From the NCBI GenBank assembly GCA_003833135.1, contig QZLH01000427.1, positions 8,516 through 46,544 on the forward strand: a stretch of DNA of 38,029 nt, in the 5' to 3' direction. Origin of the DNA: Oehlia diaphana (Eukaryota; Glomeromycota; Glomeromycetes; Glomerales; Glomeraceae). The stretch's first letter is position 1. The number at the start of each line of letters is the position of its first letter. This document shows, piece by piece, positions 21,003-32,000 of this stretch. The position numbers were made by a program, and so were the translations under genes. Under the pieces are notes generated by a model. That model was not told the origin of the DNA. It did no database searches and saw nothing but the letters and a program-made list of their open reading frames with translations.

Positions 21003-21993
21003 AGTTGCTGTTTAAAAATAATGAATTCTTTAAACGATAATAAATTTCAACCAGATGCAAGATTTTAAGAAAATTTTTTTTTTATCAAAAATTTTTTTTG
21101 GAGACAGATAGTCAAATATTGGAATTAATTACGTGAATAAACTATAACATTAAAATTACAATAATGTTTTCTAAAAAATCAATAAATTCTTCAAGCAAAT
21201 ATATAGGGATTCGTATTCAATAAATTCGGATTCATCTTGTTATGAACTCCGGAGAAGAACGATAAAACGATATTTTTTTTTTTTTTTTGTAGATCAACCA
21301 TTCTAAATAACTTAAGCAGGTAAAGCATTTTGTATGAAAACTCCGGAAGATAACGATAAGATGAATTTTTTTGTAGATCAACCTTTCAAAATATCTTAAG
21401 CAGGTAAAGTATTTTGTATGAAAACTCCGGAAAGAACGATAAGCATTCAAAATATCTTAAGCAGGTAAATATTTTGTATGATGATTGCAAATCGTAGAAA
21501 GAAACATTTTAAGGTTTTTTTTTTTAAAAAAAAAAAAAAATAATATTTGATTGTTTCCGAATGCGGATTACATAACGCAGAATGATGATCTTAATAAACG
21601 AGTTACAGATGGAACATGTGATCTTTTTGATACTGCACTAATTCTTTGCACTATTCAATTGTGTAACACTACTACTACAAAATATTATACCCTGGGCAAA
21701 GAATATTAAAATATTAGAAATATAAAAAAAATTTTAACAGATGATCTGCATGGAGAAGAATATAAAAATTTGCGTCTTAGAAACGAACAAGTTCAAAATA
21801 AACCACATTTACATTTTACACACCTACACCAAATTACCGGATTTTTTATTTTTTTTTTGTATAAAAATTTAAATTTATACATGTATAAGAAAAATATTTT
21901 CGTACTTATTAATTGGCAAAAAAAACTTTCAAAATATCGAATTTAAACTTGATATGATTATATGATTAGAATTCTCAAAGTGATGTACCGTTT
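21003..21993. other. upstream region of the P-loop gene
   Basis: T-rich leader (21003-21240), a three-unit tandem repeat (21241-21480), then a T-run to A-run junction (21514-21540) and AT-rich sequence. TTTAAACAG just before CAACTATGG (about 21006-21015 on the minus strand) could be the acceptor of a 5' UTR intron. Confidence 0.4.
21241..21480. repeat. three-unit tandem repeat, 84-92 bp, in an upstream region
   Basis: Units start at TATGAA(AA)CTCCGGA: 21241, 21333 and 21417. Each contains AACGATAA, GTAGATCAACC, TCTTAAGCAGGTAAA and ends TTTTGTATG. The third unit lacks the GTAGATCAACC portion, so it is about 60 bp. The array lies 240 bp upstream of the P-loop gene's ATG. Confidence 0.75.
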
Positions 21994-22005
21994 CAAGTCC
22001 TGTTT

Positions 22006-22057
<52 letters not shown>

Positions 22058-22795
22058 CAGTTCACAGGCGCTTAGCGCATATTTTATTAATAAAGATGAT
22101 TGAGATTACAGGATGTGAAGTTGTAGGTACAAGGTCAGATAGTAAAACTATATGGGACNNNNNNNNNNNNNNNNNNNNNNNNNNNNNNNNNNNNNNNNNN
22201 NNNNNNNNNNNNNNNNNNNNNNNNNNNNNNNNNNNNNNNNNNNNNNNNNNNNNNNNNNNNNNNNNNNNNNNNNNNNNNNNNNNNNNNNNNNNNNNNNNNN
22301 NNNNNNNNNNNNNNNNNNNNNNNNNNNNNNNNNNNNNNNNNNNNNNNNNNNNNNNNNNNNNNNNNNNNNNNNNNNNNNNNNNNNNNNNNNNNNNNNNNNN
22401 NNNNNNNNNNNNNNNNNNNNNNNNNNNNNNNNNNNNNNNNNNNNNNNNNNNNNNNNNNNNNNNNNNNNNNNNNNNNNNNNNNNNNNNNNNNNNNNNNNNN
22501 NNNNNNNNNNNNNNNNNNNNNNNNNNNNNNNNNNNNNNNNNNNNNNNNNNNNNNNNNNNNNNNNNNNNNNNNNTTTCTTTTTTTTTTTTCAGTTCACAGG
22601 CGCTTAGCGCATATTTTATTAATAAAGATGATTGAGATTACAGGATGTGAAGTTGTAGGTACAAGGTCAGATAGTAAAACTATATGGGACTACAAACCTT
22701 ACAACAAGACTTAGTAGAAAATTAAATACATAAAAGACTACCAACGACAACTGAGTTAAGTTAAAATTACTAAAAAACAAGTCCTGTTTAGATTT
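21994..22795 (-). mobile_element. poly(A)-tailed retroposed insertion with 18-bp target-site duplication
   Basis: CAAGTCCTGTTTAGATTT occurs at 21994-22011 and again at 22778-22795. Between them on the minus strand lies a sequence ending AATAAAATATGCGCTAAGCG, then about a dozen bases, then a long A-run (T-run at 22012-22057 on plus). A poly(A) signal about 25 nt before the tail plus an 18-bp duplication is the signature of LINE-machinery retroposition. Apart from the N gap and the repeated flank, the real insert is about 190 bp plus tail (22590-22777). It has no ORF, so it is a 5'-truncated LINE end, a SINE or a retrocopied mRNA end; I cannot tell which. Confidence 0.75.
22159..22573. other. 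assembly gap (415 N)
   Basis: The gap is a run of N with the same 101 bp ending on its left edge (22058-22158) and repeated just to its right (22590-22690). Each copy is preceded by a T-run. The two contig ends therefore appear to overlap, and the gap and second copy are probably artificial. Confidence 0.8.
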
Positions 22796-25700
22796 AGGTA
22801 AAGGCTTCCTTTTTATGTACTTAAATAATTCTACAAGTTCTCAATCGGAGTTTTGCGCCACCCAATCTAAAATTGGAATGTCATGTGTATGGCCAAAAAT
22901 ATTAACACCACAACTAAACCATTCCATGCCAATCAAACAACCTAAAACATCACTGATCCACCAGATCCGCCACCAATGCAAACTTTACTTTCTTCATACC
23001 CATCTGACTCAAAAGAGCAAACTTGACTCATCTGACTACCACTCGTTTCTATTTCTCTTCCTAAATTTTTTTCATTACACCATCTTAACCTATCACTTTT
23101 ATGTTTTTAGTTAAGAGGTTTTTGCGTGTAGTATAACTAGTTTCTCTTTTTAAAAAATATATATATTATATATATATATATATATAATATATTGTTTTGC
23201 TGGGTTAATATATCCTTCTTTTGATTTTATGAATATTTGAATGATACTTTTGAATTAATCTTACAAAATTCAAATTTTATTTGCAATAAACAAAATTTAA
23301 AACTTCAAGGAATTGCAGATTTAAATTATTTTCATCATTAAATTAAATTCATATTGTAATTTAATTTCAACTTAACATTTTCAATTTAATCAATTTAGTG
23401 AAGTTTTATTGTACACCAGATTATATTTAAAAACATTGAAGTTGTTGAGTCGTTGGACCCACTAAAATCAATTTTATACCTGCACAAAAATTACAAATTC
23501 TTTAGAATATTTGAAATTATCTAGTATTTTATAAAAAACCAATTTTAAACATTTAGATAATATTGATCGAAAATTCATTAGCCAATCCTATCATGTGATC
23601 AAAATCACTTTGAACAGCTTATTGAACGGTTAACCTTGGTCATCTTACTGTATTTTCATATAATAAAATAATTTTCTTTTTTAAAAATGGCAAGTAAGCA
23701 ATATCATAAAGGTACATTAAACTTTTTTAGGGCGCGTATTAAAACTTTACTAGACACCAGACACGTTAAAAAAAAAAGCGGAAAGTTCGGGTTGTTGATG
23801 AGGTCACACAATTTCATCAGCCAATAATTATAATCAATCATGTAATTAATTATCAATTATTTATTGTAAATACTATTTTCATTTAATATGTTTAATTACA
23901 ATTATGATAATATTTTTTAACAAAAAAAGCTCATTTACTCTTTTTTTCGACCGCAAAATTTATATATATCACAATTCACGAACCGATCAATGATTGGCTC
24001 GATCAAATTCACGAGATAATTTTTATTGAAATAAATAATTTAAATATTTGGCTTTTAAAGAAGATTGCATAAGAGATTTGACACAATTATATAGAAGAAA
24101 CGTATTAAATTTAAATAAATTTAATAGTGAAAATATGCCTAATTCAATATTATAATTGTCAGCTTTATTAAATGTTTTATTTATGTCCAGGTTTTTTTAA
24201 TAACATGTAAGGAGATTTTCACCTCTGGTAAATTAAATAATTAAACGATTTTAAACATTGAAATTAGTTTATACAATGTGTAAATCGATTTGGTTTCATC
24301 TTGATGTATTAATTTCAATTCATCAAATTGTAAAACTAATCCTTTTAAATAAAGTAAATAAGTATCATTCCATAACTTTTTTTAAAAAATTTATATTAAT
24401 AATAATAATTTTTTGGGAATCAGTTTATAACTCACTTGATGATCGACATTCCGATCAAATCCGCTCATATGATAGTACTGTAGTTTTATCACTAAAACTG
24501 TGATTGAAAAATAGAAATGTTATTGTAGTTTTTTGATCATAATTTAAAATGTTCTTTTTTATTAACTGTTCATTTTCATAAATATAATAAAATTTATTTA
24601 GGATTTTTCTCATAAATTACTATTTATTATTTGCTTATTTGCAAAAAAATAACTACATTCGGAATATGCAAATTTACGAATAATCTTATGCAAAAAATAT
24701 TTTCAAGCATTGTTTTTAAATGATAATTAATTCTTTAATATATGTATTTTGAACGTATTAAATATGAAGTCATACATGGGGATACTATAAATGGTATTAT
24801 TATTGTTTAAGAAACACGCTAATTTGATTCTATGATAGAAATTAAAAACAATGTACATAAGCTAACCCTCTAGGAAAGCAAGATCCAACCCTTAATTTTC
24901 TCTGTTACTAGTTCTTTATTTCAACTTACCACCACAACAACCATCATACTACGCGCTAAAAAAGTAAGAAGTAAGGATATAAGGGGAAAAAAATTAGGGC
25001 AGAGGAAAGGAATTAAAGAATTACTATACATACAGGTTTACCCAACGCCCTTATATTTTGATAGTACGTACGTTTAAGAATCTAATTAAAAATTATTAGT
25101 ACGTACGGAAATTTAAAATATTTTCGTACAACTTTGAATTTTCGACACAATATCACCCTTAAGATAATCAACTTTTAGAAGGCTGCTCAACTTGAATTGT
25201 CAATTGTTCATTTGCGCAGAAATTATTTCTTCCGTAAGGAATTATTTTTGAAGACTTTATAAAAGCAGGAGAGGAAGCCGAAGCAAAGATCCATACCGAA
25301 AACCAACTCTAGTCACTTCCTAGAGCAATTAAATATTATAACTTGCTAATCGTGTTGGGATTATTTAAGGGATAACAAAATTAATGAAGAATGAAGAAAA
25401 TATATTATCCTCCATATCTAGCGTAATTCCAAGAAAGAAAAGAGAAAATATTTCATAGCATATTATTCGTTCTCGCAAATTCGATCAATGTAAAATTTAA
25501 ATTTTTTTTTTGACACGTACATGTTACAAACTTTAGTTTATTTTAGCGTCCGGACTAATTTGTACTACTGTACTTAATTTACTCCTAACTATAATAGAAA
25601 TAAATTGTCATTATGCATGAATTTGCTAGATTTTCAAGTTTTTATGAGAAATGAAGTGTGGTTCATATTTTTTTGATTTCAATTATTATGGAACTTTTTA

Positions 25701-26006
25701 AAGTTAAAAATGATCCGACCCATAATATTAAGAAAACAAAATATAGGGATTGTCTTTTCGTATACTCGACTATTTATAACAACATTATAACAAAGATTTT
25801 CTCGAATTGATAACATATTTAAAGTCAAGATTTTAAGATTTTACATTTTACTTTATAAATATAATTGTAAAAAAACTAATTTTTGTGATATGGTGATATG
25901 GTCTAAAAATTCATTTATTTATTTGCAATAAAAATAACAAAAGCTACTACTATACTACTATATAAATTTTTTTTTTTAAAAAAAAAAAAATAATAAATAA
26001 GAATTT
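22796..26006. other. AT-rich spacer between the two large minus-strand genes
   Basis: No supported gene. Small open stretches (22815-23114; 23687-23827, 46 codons, basic; 24258-24503) show no known domain or splice context. Other content: an AT microsatellite; imperfect inverted repeats around AATTTCATCAGCCAAT (about 23810) and its reverse complement ATTGGCTCGATCAAATT (about 23993); a TTTATAAAAG box at about 25257 with no ORF after it; GTACGTAC pairs near 25065 and 25100. A T-run to A-run junction lies near 25969-25990. TTTATTTATT on plus near 25915 gives AATAAA for the RNF213-like transcript. Confidence 0.45.
23158..23193. repeat. AT dinucleotide microsatellite
   Basis: About 36 bp of nearly pure (AT)n with two small interruptions. 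Confidence 0.8.
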
Positions 26007-29000
26007 CTACATGCGGTCAAATTTATTACTTCGCTCAGGCTTTTTTCTGCCAGGTTTAGATCCCATTCGATTGATATTTGGATAGCTAGTATTAGCCGGT
26101 TTAGTTTGTTTATTCTGCTTAGCCTGCTTAGCCTGCTTAGCCTGTTTTTCCCTCGTTTGCTAATCGAAATATATTTATTAATTATAAACTAAAAAAAAAT
26201 CATATAATATTTAATTTTCTTACCTCAATGATGTTCATTGTAAATGTATAAGCTTCGTATGTATTAGCCACTAATAAATTTTTCGGAAATAATTCGCCAA
26301 TAAGTTCTTCTGGAACTGTAGACGGCCAAAAATTTAATGTATCATCTTGTAAATAAAAATATAACGGATCCTTTTCTTTTTGATTTTCTAAAGTTAAAAA
26401 TCGTAACATGAATCGTTTTAAAGCTAAAGCGAACGCTTCTGCTGGTATAGCTTTTTTCATTGTAGTTTGCTGTTCAAAATCTACAGAATTCGCTATTGCC
26501 TCCTTCATATCCGCTGAAAGTTCTTCCTTATATTTTTCATGAATATATTTAACTCTAACATCGGCAACCTGTTCTTCGACGAGTTCGTATAAGGACACTA
26601 AATGTTTAAGTCGTAAATCAACTTCTAAAATTTTAGAGAATGATTCATGTTCATTTAATGATGATAATTTCATCCACTGTGAAACATAATCTTTAATTGA
26701 TTTTTCTTTATCTCCAACTGCAGTACGTTTGACGAAACATAAAAGAATCTCCAATGATGATAAAATTTCTGACGCGTTATCTAAAGCTGGTTCCAATGCA
26801 CGTTGGAAACCGGAATTTTTAGAAAATCCTAATAAATTCACCTTTTCAATTGGAATTGGCTCTTGAATTATTAAATCCTTAATATCACTTAGAATTCTCA
26901 TATATCCTTGGAATAACTCCAAGTGATATGGGAAAGCTTCTAGATATAATTGTGAATCTGGTTGAGTTTCTATATAAACTTTTTCAAATACCAAAATACT
27001 TGCCAATTCCGCTTCAATTTTCGTCAAATCATAAACAATATCTTCTCCTCTAGCAATTGCTAAATTTCTTTGACTATATGCAAGAATTTCATCATCCCAT
27101 TCAAAATTTATGATATTAACGGAACGAACTTGATCAAGATACATCGATTGAAGGCAATATCCATTAGGTGTTTCTGGTTTTGTTTTTGATGTTGACGATC
27201 CAAAATCAAATGTCGGTTCATCTAAAAATTTGAGAGATTTACAAGTTCCAGGTGGAATTTCAATGACTTCTTGTAAAAATCTATTTTGTATATTAACTAA
27301 ATGGTATAAAATTGCGCATAAGTAAATTCCTGAATCTTTTTGTTCCACTAAACCAAGAACAACTGGTGAATCATCTTTCATTTCTGGTTTATCATCGGGA
27401 AGTTCATGACATTGATATCGATTTACTAAAGATATTACTGTATTCCAACCAAGTTTAAAATCATCGAAAGCTGTTCTCAAGCTTTTGAAAATTTCATCAT
27501 CATCATCATCATCACCACCATTAGATTCTTTATAAATAAATTGTCTGAAAGTCATTTTTTCTGCAGTTTGTCTTGTTAGCTGATATCCAAGTTTGGAATG
27601 CAAAATCTGAACAAACTTTATTATAGGTAAAAGATGCTTGAGTAATTCTAATTCTTGAGAATATTTCAAAAATATTGAGAGGAATGGATAATCGTTATTT
27701 CTTGTCGTATCGCTCATATAATAAGCGCGGAAACTGTCGAAACCAATCATTCCAATCGTTCTCCACAAGTTTGGTAAATTTTCACTTCGATATTGTTGAT
27801 CCATAACTAAAGTTTGATTGATTTCACTTTCAATTAAGTTACCTTTTTGATTTTTGTTTAGAGCTTCGCTTAATTTCATACGATAATTAGTTGCTGTTTC
27901 ATTTATATTTTTAATTTGCGGTGTGATATAATCATTGAATTCTGTTTCCCACTTTTCACGCTCAGCAGATGTTGTTACTCGTTGATTCGGTAATGGTTTT
28001 TCCATCATCGAAGAAATTAATGAATGGAACATTAACGCCAAATTCTGATTAGAATTAAAATTGTTTATTAGTTTATAATTTATTTTAATAAGATAAAAAA
28101 ATATATATAATAATAATATATAAATATAATATACCGCATCTGAGCAATTAAGAAGGGTTTTCAGCATTTCCCAATCATTTCGAATATGGTCCATACAATA
28201 ATTTTCAGAATCTGTGGCAGTTTGATCATTTTTTTGAAGGAAGAAAAGGGCAGTTTGAGGTGCGGAGGCTCCAATAAGAGCATGAACAATTAAATGTAAA
28301 ATACGATATGATGTAGGCGTCATATATCTGACGGAGTGATACAAATTTTGATTAGCTAGTTCTCCAATGTATCCTGTTTGATCATTTACCGATAATTGAG
28401 CAACTGGTTTATTATCGAGTATAGTGTTTCCTTCTGCTGGTTTATGACCCGCTCCACCGATTGTATTTCCACACTCCGGACATTTACTAGTAATAACAGC
28501 TCCACCACAATTTGCGATGAAATATTTATATCCGCACTTACAAACATATCTTGTAAGTTTGTTTGTATTTGTTTTTTCAGTAGCAGCAACGGCGTTTAAT
28601 ACCATTGATTCTATGTCAGACATGCCTGATAAAATAAACGAGTTCTGACAATCTAGTAATTTGTGTAAATACATTGCTAATTGAGATGAATTCGGTTCAA
28701 CCGATGCGTGAAATATGATGATATGAGCAATAACGGATTTTATAAGCAATTCCGTATTACTAATTTCCGGGCTATCAATTTTAAGGAGAGGTTGTTTATT
28801 CGACAAGATGTTTGTTGCAATAGTTTTAAGTAAATCTGGAAGATTTATTCCAGCGAGTTCTTGTGTCAAGAATTTTTCTGATCGCTCTTCTGAATGTTGC
28901 CATTCTCTTGAAGCTCTCAAAGCATGAAGACGTACAAAGAAAAGCCCCGTTAAAGATAATTTTGCCGTCAAAGTCACATTTTGATTCATGTTTTGGATAA

Positions 29001-32000
29001 ATTTTTGAAAAGGTGCCTTATTTCCTACACTATAGAAATACATAATACTATTTTCAGCTTCATTATACTCAGGCAAATAACAATATGGATTAAATGACAA
29101 TCTATTTTCTTTAATATCTTCCCAATTGAAAGTTCCAAGCCACGGTAAAAGATGTTTCTGAGCGTCACAAAATCTTCTAATATCATCTATTGAAAAATCT
29201 CTTCGACATAAATCTCTTAAAAAGTAAATTTTGAGAGAATTAATCAAAGGATGAACGAATGTCAAAATATTGTTAATTTGACCAATTAATTCATTATTAA
29301 CAAAATCGTTATCAAGATCGTTATCAAAATCGTCTTCCTCCATTTGGTCAGGATCATTATTATCTTTCTTAATAAAACTGTCCCAGAATCGACGAACGAA
29401 TTCCTTAAGTAAAGCAATAGAAGTTATTTTTTGTAATGATGGTATTCCTTTTCTATATAAAGCTTCAAGAGCCGGTCCAATATAAGCCCCTAAATTTTCC
29501 AATTCTTCATTCATGAAGAAGGTCTGTTCAATGGTATCACAACATAAAGTAGCCATATTTGTATCTAAATCTAAACATTTATTGATAATATTTAATCGAG
29601 GAGATTGTATTAAAGCATCTTCGAAATCTGTAATTACTAAAAAGAATATATCTTCATATTCCCTATCTTCTTTAAGAAAGATTCTTTCGATGATTGCACC
29701 CATTAATGGGAAAGGTTCTTTCGAGAATAATTTCTCATAGAAACTTAGTCGAACTTCTGATTCTATTGGAATCAATGCAAGGCATCTCATGATGAATGAT
29801 CTTCTTGGAATTATATTCTTCTCATTTTGTTCTAATTTATCTAGCTTATCAAGTACGGTGTTGACAAATTTCTCTGAGAGAACTCCTTGTTCATCCGAAC
29901 TTAACCCAAGTTGAACAATTTCTCTAATACTATCTAAAGGAATGGACTTTGTCGCAACTAAATCGTTTACAATACGTAACAATTGAAGATCTGGTAAATT
30001 CTTTGCTCGCGTTACCTTACTAACAAGAGATAATATTTTTGTGACGTCATGTTGCCATTTATCAATCGAATGAGAATTCCCTGCGCCTTCGAAATTTCCA
30101 CAAATTCGCTGCAACATCAATTTTATCAATTCTTTGACAAGATATTTTTCGAGATTTCCACCAACAGTAACATTTCCTTGAATTTCGATATTTTTAATTA
30201 TTATTGGAGACATTTGAGCCAACTGTAATTGAGCTAAAACTTCGTTGCCATTTTTCCACCAATATGCATGAAGGAAAATCGGTTTACGAACTTTGTTACC
30301 GATGAGTAATTTCAAGATTGATGCTAACATTTTTTTATTCTTTGTTTCACCATCTTTTGACGCAATAATAGTAACAAAATCATTGAAATATAGTTCAGAA
30401 GCCCATTCCCATTCAAGTGGAGAATCCTTTTCTTTTAATAGCGGAATTGACGCAAGAATATTATTTTTGAATTCTTTCAAATGTTCCTCAATCACATAAT
30501 CGTATAGTTCATTGGTTTCTTCATCAATTCTCTCATTATCTTCTTGTAATTTAGCTATTTCTTCTTCGTAAATTCCTTTAAAACTATTAATTTGGTTCAT
30601 AAAATATAATGAAAAAGGGAATTCAAGATCAAGTAAACTTCCTGCCGGCATATTATATCCATCAGGTTTTGGATTTTGCATATTTTCAATTTTGATAATT
30701 TTCTCATCCATATAAACTTGTTCCCAAAACTCAAGTAATTTCTCATAGTTTCCTTTTGATCTTGCTCGTTCATTAATATAGAAAAATGTTTTCGTTGCTG
30801 ATAATCTTTCCAAAGCACATAAAATTTGAGCTATCGGTTTCTTAAACAGTGTTCTAATGTGAGTTTGTAGTGCTGCAGAAAATGAAGGGTATGGGTATAA
30901 ATTTTGTTTATTTGATGCGACTTTATATTGCCAATCATTTGTAGGTTGTTGTTCGATCCATTCAAGAATTCTTACTTTCAAACATTTAATAAAGTTTGGA
31001 TACTTAAGGATTTTTTCGTTTAATGTTCTAAAGAAAAAAGGTTAACACATACACTTATGAAAGACAAAAAAATCATTACTTTACGCGTTACTTACTTTAT
31101 ATGATTGATTGACTTATCATTCGATGGATATTTCATACATGATAGACACCATAACAGTTCTTGTTGTAAAATTTTTTCAAATGGATAAGTAGAATCAATA
31201 ATATGAGATAAAGGTCCATCCAAGAGACCTGATGTAGGAACGTTACTTCCTGATAATGTTTCAATAGTTATTTGTTTCCAGCCGCACATGAAATTAAAAG
31301 ACGAAAAGGTGGATTCTTGATTTCGGTGAATATGAAGAATGATACAAGCGTGCTTCATAGGTACAATATGTTCCATTTGATCTTTCTTTGCTATAAATTG
31401 TTTTCGGAAATGTTCAATGATAAATTTAGCTAGTTTAATACATCCAGTACTAACAGTAGTTACATCGCATTGGAGAATTAGCATTTGATCATTTGATTCT
31501 TCAGACCAAAAGTGTTTTACCTACAATACAGAGTTGTATAAGTAACAAGAAAACATCCATTAACTTAATAAATCATCGCTTTTGACTCACCCGATTCGAA
31601 AGTTGAGCTTCAGTCTTGAAAATCGACAATTTATCTACTTGACATTTAACTTTTCGTAAACAAAACTTAACATCCGTATTGATATTGGAGAAAGTGTTTA
31701 TAATTAATAAATGTCCATTAGGATCCAATGACGTTTCTTGATTAGCAAAGTAATCAGCAAAGTAATCATAAAGACTATCATGATGCTGTTGATTGAAATA
31801 AACATGCTTCCACTTTTCAAATTCATCTCGCTCTAAGGCTGATAGCTCGGCTCTCACAACACCGTCAGAAGTTGCCGTTGCAATTAAACATTCTTTGCAT
31901 TTTTCTAATATTTCTTCTTTATCTGCTTCGGGATTATTCTTCGTAATGTCAATAATTAAACTTTGTAAAGTTTCATTTTTATCAAATCCAATGAATAGAT

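Noticed and set aside
22096..22635. ORFs running through the N gap
   Set aside because: They consist mainly of undefined bases between two copies of the same contig end.
22815..23114. 99-codon plus-strand ORF
   Set aside because: No domain, no splice or promoter context, and low-complexity Leu/Phe-rich end; probably chance.
25257..25266. TTTATAAAAG as a promoter
   Set aside because: It matches the kinase TATA box, but no ORF or RNA gene follows within several hundred bases, and the other flanking matches of the kinase promoter are absent.
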